Positions 34,686 through 43,125 of a stretch of 64,000 nt of DNA are shown here, piece by piece; position 1 is the first letter of the stretch, and every line of letters begins with the position of its first letter. Both the position numbers and the translations under genes were made by a program. The stretch lies in NCBI RefSeq assembly GCF_000284095.1, contig NC_017068.1:682001-746000 (forward strand). Direction: 5' to 3'. Source of the DNA: Selenomonas ruminantium subsp. lactilytica TAM6421 (GTDB taxonomy: Bacteria; Bacillota; Negativicutes; Selenomonadales; Selenomonadaceae). The notes below the pieces were generated by a model that made no database searches, had not been told where the DNA came from, and saw only the letters and a list, made by a program, of their open reading frames with translations.

Positions 34686-35990
34686 ATGTGTGATGATTGG
34701 CGGGATTTACTGAACCGCAATATTTTCCCTTTTGTGGAGTATGAAGGATATGAGGACAAATATCCCACGAAAAATATCGCGCTGATCAGCCGCGAACGGG
34801 CTGAGGAATTGCGCTATGTCAGCGGCGTTCTCTATGGAGCCTTTCAGCGGGCGGTCAGCGTATGCCAACGGTGCGGGGAGAATTTCCTGGTGGATCTGGA
34901 GATTCCGCCCCAGCTGATTCCGTATCTGACCAAGGAGAATCCCTTGCATCTGTCCACCTGGCTTTCCCGGTTCGATTATGTATTGGACAAGCAGGGCAAT
35001 CTCCATATGGTGGAAATCAATGCCGATACCCCCTGCGCCGTGGTGGAGGCTTATTATGGCAATACGGTGGCCTGCACCCATTTCGAGCAGGAAAATCCCA
35101 ATGAGGGAGAATACGACCGCTTGTGCCAATGGCTCAATGAGATTTTCCTGGCTTCTCATCCCGGCGTCAGCATCAGCACGGGGCGGTTTCATCGCAAGCA
35201 TCCCTTTCTGTTTGCCTGTTTCCATGATTATGATGAGGATCTGACTACGACAAGATTCCTGATGAATGCCATGCGGCAGAATACCATGGCGGTGGAGGCC
35301 GATGATGCCATCTGCTTCACGTCGTTCTACGATCTGGCGGTGCGGAATGATGGCAGTATCCTGCTGCCGGATGGGCGTACGGCCAATGCCATCTATCGCC
35401 TGCATCCGCTGGAGATCCTGATTGAGGAAACGACGCCGGAAGGCGATACCTTGGGCAAGGATTTCATGGATGGCTATCTCCATGACCGCTTCATCATGTT
35501 CAATCCGCCTGAGGCGATCATCATGCAGTCCAAGGCGTTCCAGGCATTGGTCTGGGCCTTGAATCAGCAGTCCGGTGCCAAGCGGGTGTTTACCGCTGAG
35601 GAAGCGGATATCATCAGCCGCTATATGCTGCCCTCCTATTTTGCCCGGGACTTTACCCCGGATAAAATGCCCCCTGGTTCGGATTGGATCAAGAAGCCCA
35701 TCTGGGGGAGGGAAGGTGCCGGTATCGAGGTGCTGGACAGACAGGGGGTGAAGCTCGTAAAGGATGTGGATGCGGAAGATATCGTGCGCCGGGACAGCAA
35801 GGACGATATGTATCAGCTCTTCGTGGATCAGCAGGAATGTGAAGCCGATACGGACAGCGGGCGGCTGAAAGGCTATGAGACGCTGAGCTGCTTTATGCTG
35901 GGCAAGAACCCCAGTGCCCTCTATGCCCGCTTCTCGCCGGAGCAGATTGCCGGTACGGAAGCATATTGGCTCCCATTGGGATTGCAATAA
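34686..35990 (+). CDS. Glutathionylspermidine synthase-like ATP-grasp protein (YgiC family)
   Basis: A 434-residue protein with the pre-ATP-grasp and ATP-grasp domains of the glutathionylspermidine synthase C-terminal family. Visible motifs are MVEINADTPCAVVEAYYGN (about 104-122) and WIKKPIWGREGAGIEV (about 337-352), the nucleotide-binding loop. The N-terminal amidase of true Gsp synthase is missing, as in E. coli YgiC and YjfC. The amine and acid substrates are unknown. It lies 19 bases after the YgiB-like gene. Confidence 0.85.
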   Translation: MCDDWRDLLNRNIFPFVEYEGYEDKYPTKNIALISRERAEELRYVSGVLYGAFQRAVSVCQRCGENFLVDLEIPPQLIPYLTKENPLHLSTWLSRFDYVLDKQGNLHMVEINADTPCAVVEAYYGNTVACTHFEQENPNEGEYDRLCQWLNEIFLASHPGVSISTGRFHRKHPFLFACFHDYDEDLTTTRFLMNAMRQNTMAVEADDAICFTSFYDLAVRNDGSILLPDGRTANAIYRLHPLEILIEETTPEGDTLGKDFMDGYLHDRFIMFNPPEAIIMQSKAFQALVWALNQQSGAKRVFTAEEADIISRYMLPSYFARDFTPDKMPPGSDWIKKPIWGREGAGIEVLDRQGVKLVKDVDAEDIVRRDSKDDMYQLFVDQQECEADTDSGRLKGYETLSCFMLGKNPSALYARFSPEQIAGTEAYWLPLGLQ

Positions 35991-36132
35991 TATTCAAAAT
36001 AATTATTTTCTATTACTTAGGGATAGATTTTTCCTAGTAAATATGATAAGATAGGTTTCAGACAATAATAGCAAACAATACCTTACCTTTCCCCAAGATG
36101 TAAGGAAAAATTTATGGGAGTGTGAAAGAACT

Positions 36133-36900
36133 ATGTTTTTGGAAGAACGCCAGGAAATTATTCTGAACATGTTAGCCCGTGACGGCAAGGTTCGCGTACG
36201 TGAACTCAGCGAGAAGTTCAAGGTCACTGAAGACTGCATCCGCAAGGACTTGGGTGCTCTGGAGAAGAAGGGCAAGCTCAAACGTACTTACGGTGGTGCT
36301 GTACGCATCCGTGAAAACAGCCATATGCTGGAGGTCAGCAAGCATCGCAATACCGACGTGGAGGCCAAGCAGCGCATTGCTCAGGCTGCTGTAAAGCTCA
36401 TCCATGAACGTGATATGGTGTTCCTGGATATCTCCACTAGCAATCTGGCCATTGCCGAACTGCTCGTGAAGATGGATCAGGATATCACGGTTGTGACCAA
36501 TATGATCGATATCCTTGTGGTGCTGGCCCGCAATCCGAAAATCCGCGTGGTCTTCGCCGGCGGCAAGATCAACAAGAGCCGCGATGGTTTCTGGGGCGGC
36601 ATGACGCTGGACTTCATCTCCCGTCTGAAACCGGATATCGCTTTTGTCGGTGCGGTAGGCGTTGATGTCAAGGAAAACAGTGTTTCCACCTATGATATCG
36701 ATGACGGCATCAACAAGGCGGCCATCATCCGCCACAGCAAGAAGGCTTATGTGGTGGCTGAAGCCCGCAAGCTCAGCACCGATGGCAACTACAACTACAC
36801 GACGCTGGATACCCTGTCCGGTCTGATCACCGATACGCTGCCGGCTCAGGATATCCAGGAAGCGGCTGATTCTTACGGAGTGGAAATCATCCTGCCATGA
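36133..36900 (+). CDS. DeoR-family transcriptional regulator
   Basis: A 255-residue regulator with an N-terminal helix-turn-helix (RQEIILNMLARDGKVRVREL, then VTEDCIRKDLGALEKKG) and a sugar-phosphate sensor domain (DISTSNLAIAELL, VVTNMIDILVVLA, FVGAVGVD). Its stop overlaps the start of the LtaS-like gene (ATGA), an unusual partner for a DeoR protein. CCTTAC (36081-36086)/GTAAGG (36100-36105) upstream is a possible binding site. Confidence 0.9.
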   Translation: MFLEERQEIILNMLARDGKVRVRELSEKFKVTEDCIRKDLGALEKKGKLKRTYGGAVRIRENSHMLEVSKHRNTDVEAKQRIAQAAVKLIHERDMVFLDISTSNLAIAELLVKMDQDITVVTNMIDILVVLARNPKIRVVFAGGKINKSRDGFWGGMTLDFISRLKPDIAFVGAVGVDVKENSVSTYDIDDGINKAAIIRHSKKAYVVAEARKLSTDGNYNYTTLDTLSGLITDTLPAQDIQEAADSYGVEIILP

Positions 36901-38915
36901 GTATGAATTTTCCCTCAAGACTCAGCTGGGAAAATTTTCATAGGGTTATAGTAGAAGGACTGAAGGTATATGCTTTTTACCTGGCAGTCCTTTCCCTTTT
37001 CCGGCTCTTTTTTATCCTGTGGCTCCATGATTACTGGGGGCCGAATACCGGCAATGACGATATTTTGTTAGCACTCTGGCGGGGCAGCCGTTTGAGCATG
37101 CAGACGGCGGGAGCGCTGACTTTAATAAGTTTTGTGCCGGCCTTTGCCGCGCATTATCTTTGGCCAAAAGTTGAAAAATACTTGTGGCTGGGCATAAATG
37201 GTTTGCTTTTGGGCGCCCTGTCTGTGCTTTATATGGCCAGCTTTCCCTATTACCGCATCTATCGCATGAATTTCAATCAGATGATCTTCACGGGCATGAA
37301 TGAGGATTGGACTGCCCTGTTTTGGACCATGGTGGATCAGTACGGCCTGTTGCCAAGGTTTGCGGGGGCTGTGGTGCTGGCCTTGGTGTTATGGCAGTTC
37401 CTGCGCAGGTTATTGGCCTGGGAAGTTCCCTTGCTGCCCATTCGTCATTGGCCGCTTTGGCAGAAGTTGGCGGTGCGGGCGACGTTCCTCTATGGGGTAT
37501 ATATTGCCGTGCTGTTGGGCATCTTCGGCGGCAGTTTGGGCTGGCAGACGGCGGTGGACTGGGAAAATGCCGGTGTGACCAAGGATGAGTTCCTGAACGA
37601 GGCCATCCTGGACAATCCCCAGGCCATCTACCGGGCCTATAGTCTCAACAGTCGCATGCTGGCCTGCAATGGGCTGGATTTCACCATGGAGGATATCCGG
37701 CAGTTGGCGGCCAACCTGAGCGGCAAACCGGCGGATACCGACAACCTCGATGTTTATCTGCAGAAAAGCGTGGTACAGGGGACGGATAATCCTCCCCGTC
37801 ATGTCTTTGTGATCCTTTCGGAGAGTCTGGCCAACTGGCCTTTATTGGACAAGTACAAGGATATTCCTATTGCGGAGGATTTGCGTGCTTTGGTCGCAGA
37901 GCAGGATACGGATTACTGTCCCACATTCCTGCCAAATGGGGCTAGCACCGTGTCGGCAGTGACCGGCGTGGTAACGGGCTGGGCAGATGCCAACCTCTAT
38001 CTGACCACCATGCCGGAGTCCTTTGCAGCGCCCTATTCTACGGCTTCGGCTCCACAAATGGCAAAGCTCGGCTATGACACGAACTTCTTCTATGCCGGGC
38101 CTGCCACCTGGGAGCGGATTGGCGCTTTTACCCAGGCTCAGGGCTTTGCCCATTTCTACAGCCGGGGCGATTTCGGTGATGTACCGGGCAGCGTCTGGGG
38201 ATGCGAGGATGAATGCCTTTACGCCAATGTGTTGGAGCGTCTGACGGATGCCCCCAGCTTCAATGTAATTCTCAATGCTTCCAATCATTCGCCTTACGAT
38301 GTGGATGTGGAAGCCAAGGGCTATGACAAGGAAAAAGTGCGGGCGGCACTGCCTGCAGAACATCAGCAGGACGAAGAACTGCTGCGGGAACTGGGCCATT
38401 ACTGGTATGCCCAGCGGGAACTGGCAAAATTCGTCCGGGAGGTCAAGGAAAAGTATCCGGACAGCCTGGTTCTCATTGTAGGAGATCATGGCGACCGCTA
38501 CAATATCGAAAAGCAGCCCGATATGTATGCCCGTTATGGCATTCCTTTCATTTTGACTGGTCAGAATGTCCATAAAGGCACATTGCTGGCGGACAGCGCC
38601 GGCAGTCAGATCGATATATTCCCCACGCTGATGGAGCTGGTGGCACCAAAGGGCACAAATTACATGGCCCTGGGGCAGAGCCTAACGACTACCAGCAATA
38701 AAGGCGTCAACTATGGCTTTTGGATCACGCGCAAGGCCATCGGCAAGGCGGATACCACGCCTTTGGTGCCGGAGGCTGTTGCTGGCAGCGAAAATCCCGC
38801 TGTTGACGACCAGGTCATGCAGGATTATATCAACGCGATCAGAGCCATTTCCTGGTGGCGGCCAAAGTATGGACCGATTTTGGACCAAAAGATATTGGAT
38901 GAAAAAGGAAGATAA
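36897..38915 (+). CDS. LtaS/MdoB-like phosphoglycerol or phospholipid-headgroup transferase
   Basis: A 672-residue membrane enzyme with about five membrane segments in residues 1-215 and a periplasmic sulfatase-fold domain from about 300. The metal-site motifs are VILSESLANW near residue 305 and GDHGDRYN near 530. The family moves glycerol phosphate or phosphoethanolamine from lipids to glycans. In a diderm without lipoteichoic acid the acceptor may be LPS or a periplasmic glycan; this is inference. It is translationally coupled to the DeoR gene, and a radical SAM gene follows after 6 bases. Confidence 0.85.
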   Translation: MSMNFPSRLSWENFHRVIVEGLKVYAFYLAVLSLFRLFFILWLHDYWGPNTGNDDILLALWRGSRLSMQTAGALTLISFVPAFAAHYLWPKVEKYLWLGINGLLLGALSVLYMASFPYYRIYRMNFNQMIFTGMNEDWTALFWTMVDQYGLLPRFAGAVVLALVLWQFLRRLLAWEVPLLPIRHWPLWQKLAVRATFLYGVYIAVLLGIFGGSLGWQTAVDWENAGVTKDEFLNEAILDNPQAIYRAYSLNSRMLACNGLDFTMEDIRQLAANLSGKPADTDNLDVYLQKSVVQGTDNPPRHVFVILSESLANWPLLDKYKDIPIAEDLRALVAEQDTDYCPTFLPNGASTVSAVTGVVTGWADANLYLTTMPESFAAPYSTASAPQMAKLGYDTNFFYAGPATWERIGAFTQAQGFAHFYSRGDFGDVPGSVWGCEDECLYANVLERLTDAPSFNVILNASNHSPYDVDVEAKGYDKEKVRAALPAEHQQDEELLRELGHYWYAQRELAKFVREVKEKYPDSLVLIVGDHGDRYNIEKQPDMYARYGIPFILTGQNVHKGTLLADSAGSQIDIFPTLMELVAPKGTNYMALGQSLTTTSNKGVNYGFWITRKAIGKADTTPLVPEAVAGSENPAVDDQVMQDYINAIRAISWWRPKYGPILDQKILDEKGR

Positions 38916-38921
38916 CGCAAA

Positions 38922-39830
38922 ATGCTGGATATTACAAATTGTAATCTCTGCCCGCGCCGCTGTGGTGTCAACCGCACTCAGCGGGCGGGCTTTTGCGGTG
39001 CGGGAGATAAGGTACGGATTGCCCTGGTATCCCTGCACCAATGGGAAGAACCTTGTCTTGTGGGAGAGAAGGGTGCTGGTACGGTGTTTTTCTCTTATTG
39101 CAATCTGCGCTGTGTTTACTGTCAGAATCATGCAATCAGTCATGATGGCAAGGGGATGGAGGTCAGCATAGAGCGGTTGGCAGAGATTTTTCTGGAACAA
39201 CAGGCGCGGGGGGCGGCTACTTTGGATTTGGTAACGCCCACCCATTATGTGCCGCAGATAATTGCTGCTTTAGACATGGCCAAAGAAAAAGGCTTTCATT
39301 TGCCGGTGGTTTACAATAGCAGTGGCTATGAGACGGTAGAGACGATTGAAGCCCTGCGGGGCTATGTGGATATTTTCCTGCCGGACTTGAAATATAAAGA
39401 GGAAGCCAGCGGCAGGGAATATTCAGCGGCGGCAGATTATTTTGCCCAGGCCAGCGCCGCGATTGCAAAGATGGTGGAGATAACCGGACCTGTGCAGTTT
39501 GCTTCTGATGGCCGGCTGACAAAAGGCGTGCTGGTGCGCCATATGATCCTGCCCGGCCACCGTCATGAAAGTATGGCTATCGTGAAGTGGCTCTGGGAAA
39601 AATTCGGGAAAACTATTCAGGTCAGCCTGATGAGCCAGTACACGCCCATGTATAAAGCCTGTGAGCATAAAAAGATAAACCGTCGCTTGACCACCTTTGA
39701 GTATGAGTCGGTAGTGGACTATGCCCTGAGCCTGGGCTTGGAAAATGCCTATATACAGGAAAGGCGCAGTGCTTCGGAAGAATACGTGCCGGATTTCAAC
39801 GGCGCCGGGGTGCAGGGCTGTCTTAGATAA
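38922..39830 (+). CDS. PflA-like radical SAM protein
   Basis: A 302-residue protein of the pyruvate formate-lyase activase-related radical SAM group (COG1313 type). The N-terminus has an extra Cys cluster (CNLCPRRCG, GFCGAG) and the SAM-cluster motif CNLRCVYC lies near residues 61-68. NSSGYE and FLPDLKY are typical. The target is unknown. The last 88 codons occur again, diverged, at 41082-41338, with a toxin-antitoxin pair between. Confidence 0.88.
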   Translation: MLDITNCNLCPRRCGVNRTQRAGFCGAGDKVRIALVSLHQWEEPCLVGEKGAGTVFFSYCNLRCVYCQNHAISHDGKGMEVSIERLAEIFLEQQARGAATLDLVTPTHYVPQIIAALDMAKEKGFHLPVVYNSSGYETVETIEALRGYVDIFLPDLKYKEEASGREYSAAADYFAQASAAIAKMVEITGPVQFASDGRLTKGVLVRHMILPGHRHESMAIVKWLWEKFGKTIQVSLMSQYTPMYKACEHKKINRRLTTFEYESVVDYALSLGLENAYIQERRSASEEYVPDFNGAGVQGCLR

Positions 39831-39920
39831 TATGTAGTGACCCCCATTTGCAAGCATCTGTCCTGCTTTGTATGGGGACTGATGACCGGCCATACTGCTT
39901 AATATAAGTGGCCTAAAAAG

Positions 39921-39974
39921 CTGCCGGAAGGCATCTTGAAGAGACTTTGGCATATTCAAAATGCCTTCTGGCAG
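39921..39974. repeat. 14-bp inverted repeat after the radical SAM gene
   Basis: CTGCCGGAAGGCAT (39921-39934) and ATGCCTTCTGGCAG (39961-39974), one mismatch, 26-base loop. On the minus strand it is followed by a T run like a terminator, but no minus-strand gene remains upstream of it. Confidence 0.6.
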
Positions 39975-40081
39975 AGGAAAAATTGGTGCTTGACAAAAGG
40001 CACTGTAATAAACTGTGTAGCAAAAGCCATTTTCTTGTGCTAGAATAAAGTTAAGGAGAAGGCTTCGAGTGGAGAATATTT

Positions 40082-40369
40082 ATGAACACTTATATAGAAC
40101 GTATACGACAGATGGTACAGTCTATGCTGGCTGATGAAGATGCAAAAATATATCTTTTCGGATCCTGGGCACGAGGTACCGCACGGCATGGTTCGGATGT
40201 GGATGTGGCGGTAGAATTTTCAGGTATGCCTAATGAGCGGAAAATTTCTGACCTGCGGGAGCAGCTGGAAGAATCGACCATTCCTTATCGTGTGGATATT
40301 GTAGATATGAGCAAAGCCGCAGAGTCATTGCGTGAAGAAATCAGAAGGGATGGTATTCGATGGACCTGA
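40082..40369 (+). CDS. mntA: MntA-type nucleotidyltransferase antitoxin
   Basis: A 95-residue minimal nucleotidyltransferase. It has the complete polymerase-beta motif GS-x10-DxD (GSWARGTARHGSDVD, residues 26-40) and the third acidic residue in RVDIVD. In type VII toxin-antitoxin systems MntA inactivates the HEPN toxin by adenylylating a Tyr. A TG-extended -10 (TGCTAGAAT, 40038-40046) and AAGGAG (40051-40056) lie upstream. It overlaps the hepT start by 10 bases. Confidence 0.88.
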   Translation: MNTYIERIRQMVQSMLADEDAKIYLFGSWARGTARHGSDVDVAVEFSGMPNERKISDLREQLEESTIPYRVDIVDMSKAAESLREEIRRDGIRWT

Positions 40370-40806
40370 TAGATAGCAAGCGCTTTCAAGGGGCGGGAAG
40401 AGCATTGGAACGTCTGCATGAAGCGGTGAGCAAGGATAATCTAAGTGAAATCGAGCGTGACGGATTGATTCAGCGGTTTGAATTTTGTTTTGAAATCATG
40501 TGGAAATGCGGCAAGGATTATCTGTATGACCATGAAGGTTTGGATGTGGCCTCGCCTAAAAAGGTAATTCGCTGTCTGCGTGAGGTGGGAATTTTTAGCG
40601 ATGTAGAAACGGAACAGGCATTAAAAATGGTAGATGACCGAAATTTGACTGCTCATACCTATGACGAAGAAATGGCAAAAGAATTGGCAGAACGTATATA
40701 TGTTTACGAATCATTGTTGCAAGCGTGGTATAGTAAAATGGTAAACCAAAAATATGAGCTTGGACCGGGAATGGAAGACCCATCAATGGTGAAGATCAGC
40801 CAGTAA
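40360..40806 (+). CDS. hepT: HEPN toxin, HepT/HI0074 family
   Basis: A 148-residue helical protein of the HI0074 (nucleotidyltransferase substrate-binding) family. The HEPN ribonuclease motif RX4HXY is exact: RNLTAHTY. The Tyr is the known adenylylation site in HepT. Genes overlap as in characterised MntA-HepT pairs. The C-terminus extends about 15 residues past the expected domain. All toxin and antitoxin catalytic residues are present, so the pair looks functional. Confidence 0.87.
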   Translation: MDLIDSKRFQGAGRALERLHEAVSKDNLSEIERDGLIQRFEFCFEIMWKCGKDYLYDHEGLDVASPKKVIRCLREVGIFSDVETEQALKMVDDRNLTAHTYDEEMAKELAERIYVYESLLQAWYSKMVNQKYELGPGMEDPSMVKISQ

Positions 40807-40853
40807 TCACGTATAATGAAGAAAGTAAGTGTTTACAGTTTGCAGGTAATATA

Positions 40854-40961
40854 ATGAGTGGAAAATTAGAGAACTTCAAATTAGTAAAAGATGATAAAGC
40901 ATATCAAGAAGTAAAAGATGCAATAAAAAAAGCAAACAAAGAACAAGCCGAGAAAAAATAA
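40854..40961 (+). CDS. Small Lys-rich ORF after the toxin gene
   Basis: A 35-residue frame (MSGKLENFKLVKDDKAYQEV onwards, ending AEKK), AT-rich unlike its neighbours. Upstream AGGTAATATA is a weak ribosome site. It ends 4 bases before a strong terminator, so it would be the last gene of the toxin-antitoxin unit. It may be a real small protein or chance. Confidence 0.4.
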   Translation: MSGKLENFKLVKDDKAYQEVKDAIKKANKEQAEKK

Positions 40962-40965
40962 TATA

Positions 40966-41010
40966 AAAACGTGTGTATTCCTTGTACGTATGGGAATACA
41001 CGCGTTTTTT
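40966..41010 (+). terminator. Terminator of the toxin-antitoxin unit
   Basis: AAAACGTGTGTATTCC (40966-40981) pairs with GGAATACACGCGTTTT (40993-41008) with one G-T pair, then T residues. Confidence 0.92.
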
Positions 41011-41014
41011 ATAT

Positions 41015-41042
41015 TTGAGAAAAAATCTTTTAGTGATATAAT
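41015..41042 (+). promoter_or_regulatory. Promoter-like sequence before the truncated gene copy
   Basis: TTGAGA (41015-41020), 16 bases, TATAAT (41037-41042). Confidence 0.5.
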
Positions 41043-41060
41043 GGGGCTACGGTTGGTGAG

Positions 41061-41342
41061 TTGGAGTTAGCGTATAACTTGTCGAATCGTCATGAGAGCA
41101 TGGCTATCGTGAAGTGGCTCTGGAAAAATATTCAGGTCAGCTTGATGAGCCAGTACACGCCCATGTATAAAGCCTGTGAGCATAAAAAGATAAACCGCCG
41201 TCTGACCACCTTTGAATATGAGTCCATGGTGGACTACGCCTTGAGTTTAGGGCTGGAAAATGCCTATATACAGGAACGGCGCAGTGCTTCCGAAGAATAC
41301 GTACCGGATTTCAACGGCGCCGGGGTGCAGGAAAGTGATTGA
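41061..41342 (+). pseudogene. Truncated second copy of the radical SAM gene 3' end
   Basis: The frame from a TTG at 41061 encodes 93 residues; from HESMAIVKWLW (about 41088) onward it matches the C-terminus of the radical SAM protein at 38922-39830 except for a 3-residue gap and a few substitutions. The DNA differs at many third positions and by a 9-base in-frame deletion, so this is a diverged allele and not a fresh copy. The radical SAM core is absent, so it cannot be an enzyme. No frameshift or early stop disrupts what remains. Confidence 0.85.
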
Positions 41343-41404
41343 CCTTGTGGTTTCCTGCTGCATCCGCTATAATAAAGCCAATATAACGAGATGAGGAACG
41401 CCCC

Positions 41405-42103
41405 ATGCAGATCCAGGTGGCAGAAGTCGCCATTGAAGTTCAGAAAAAGAAAATCAAGAATATGCACCTGTATGTCAAACCACCCTGCGGCAGGGTGGTT
41501 ATTTCTGCGCCTATGCGCGTGCCCAACAAGACGATTGAATCATTTGCCCGCCAGAACCTTCCCTGGGTGCGGCGGCAGATTGAAAAATTCCGGAAGCAGC
41601 CTCAGCCTGCCAAAAGGCAGTTTGTGTCAGGGGAGAAGATTTATCTATGGGGCGCGGCTTATGGCCTTGTGGTTATCGAATCCGCAAAGCCTGCCTATAA
41701 AATCATGGGGGATAAGATCCTGCTGTATCTGCCGAAAAAATCCTCCGTGGAATGGCGGGAGAAATTTATGCGGGAGGTCTATCGGGCAGAACTCATAAAG
41801 AAGACAGAAATGCTTATGCCAAAATGGGAGGCAATCACCGGTCTTAAAGCCAATGCATGGCGTACCAAATACATGAAAACCCGCTGGGGCACCTGCAATA
41901 TTGTGGCGAAGCGAATCTGGCTCAATGTTCAGTTGGCAGAGAAACCGACGGTGTGTCTGGAATATGTGATACTTCACGAATTGACGCATCTGGTTGAAAA
42001 ATATCATAATAAGCGGTTTTATGGCCTGGTAGCCAAATTTATGCCAAATTGGCGGGAAGTCAGGGCACGGTTAAATAATTTGCGTATGGAGGCAGCAGAG
42101 TAA
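41405..42103 (+). CDS. YgjP-like (DUF45/SprT-related) zinc metalloprotease
   Basis: A 232-residue protein of the M48-like YgjP family. The zinc motif HELTHLVEKYHNKRF with a following acidic/His-rich helix is complete (about residues 182-196), and TRWGTCN is the family's conserved motif. The function of the family is little known. AACGCCCC precedes the ATG, so the ribosome site is weak (GATGAGGAACG at 41391-41401). It directly follows the truncated radical SAM copy and probably marks the right edge of the inserted stretch. Confidence 0.88.
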   Translation: MQIQVAEVAIEVQKKKIKNMHLYVKPPCGRVVISAPMRVPNKTIESFARQNLPWVRRQIEKFRKQPQPAKRQFVSGEKIYLWGAAYGLVVIESAKPAYKIMGDKILLYLPKKSSVEWREKFMREVYRAELIKKTEMLMPKWEAITGLKANAWRTKYMKTRWGTCNIVAKRIWLNVQLAEKPTVCLEYVILHELTHLVEKYHNKRFYGLVAKFMPNWREVRARLNNLRMEAAE

Positions 42104-42174
42104 TATCTGCCCTTGTTTTTTTCAGATGTTCATCATATAATGTAGGAATTGCTATAGGAAAAGGAGTGATAGGC

Positions 42175-43125
42175 ATGCAGTGGGCGGAAGTCAGCATTCA
42201 GACCACCCATGAGGCCACGGATGTGGTGGCGGAGATTTATCATGATTTGGGAGCCTCCGGCGTTGTGATTGAAGATCCGGAGATGCTTAATAATTATATT
42301 GATGCCGGTCAGTGGGATTTTTCGGACATTGAGCGGGCGGCTGATACCAGTATTGTCACGGTCAAGGCTTATTTGCCGGTGAACGAGGATCTGGACGACA
42401 AACTGCGTACTTTTGAACTGCGGATCAAGGAGTTCAAGGCTATGGCCGATGATGATATGGAAAAAGGCCCCTGCACGATTTCCTGGAACACGGTGCGGGA
42501 CGAGGATTGGGCCGATAATTGGAAGGCCTATTTCCATCCGGAAAAGGTTGGCGGCATGATTGTCATCAAACCAACTTGGGAGGATTATGAGGCCAGCCCC
42601 GATGATATCGTGATTGAACTGGATCCGGGCGCTGCTTTTGGTACGGGTACTCATCCGACTACGGCTATGTGCATCCGGGAATTGGAAACGCTGGTCAAGG
42701 GCGGCATGCGTGTCTTTGATGTGGGCACGGGCTCCGGTGTGCTTTCCATTGCGGCGGCGAAGCTTGGCGCTACGGATGTTACGGCCATGGACTACGATAA
42801 GGTAGCCGTGGAGGTGGCAGAAGAAAATATCCGCCAGAATGGTGTGGAAGATGTTGTCAGGACCGGTGTCAGCGATATCCTGAAATCCTTTGACGGCAAG
42901 GCAGATTTGGTGGTGGCGAACATTATCGCTGATATCATCATCATGCTCTTTGACGAACTGGATGAACATCTGGCCGAGGGCGGCCATCTGCTGGCTTCGG
43001 GCATTATTGCCGAGCGCTTGGCTGATGTGACGGAGGCTTGTCTGGCTCATGGTTTCGTCGTAGACAAGGTGACGGAAGAAAGAGGCTGGGTGGCGATGAC
43101 CATCAGCCGTGGAGAAGGCAAATGA
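42175..43125 (+). CDS. prmA: Ribosomal protein L11 methyltransferase
   Basis: A 316-residue SAM-dependent enzyme that trimethylates L11. Family motifs are IELDPGAAFGTGTHPTT (about 146-162), VFDVGTGSGVLSIAA (motif I) and VVANIIADII. AAGGAG at 42161-42166 lies 8 bases before ATG 42175; the GTG at 42166 overlaps it. It overlaps rsmE by ATGA. Confidence 0.96.
   Translation: MQWAEVSIQTTHEATDVVAEIYHDLGASGVVIEDPEMLNNYIDAGQWDFSDIERAADTSIVTVKAYLPVNEDLDDKLRTFELRIKEFKAMADDDMEKGPCTISWNTVRDEDWADNWKAYFHPEKVGGMIVIKPTWEDYEASPDDIVIELDPGAAFGTGTHPTTAMCIRELETLVKGGMRVFDVGTGSGVLSIAAAKLGATDVTAMDYDKVAVEVAEENIRQNGVEDVVRTGVSDILKSFDGKADLVVANIIADIIIMLFDELDEHLAEGGHLLASGIIAERLADVTEACLAHGFVVDKVTEERGWVAMTISRGEGK

Noticed and set aside
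36897-38915. True lipoteichoic acid synthase
   Set aside because: Other genes point to an outer membrane, so lipoteichoic acid is not expected; only the enzyme superfamily can be supported.
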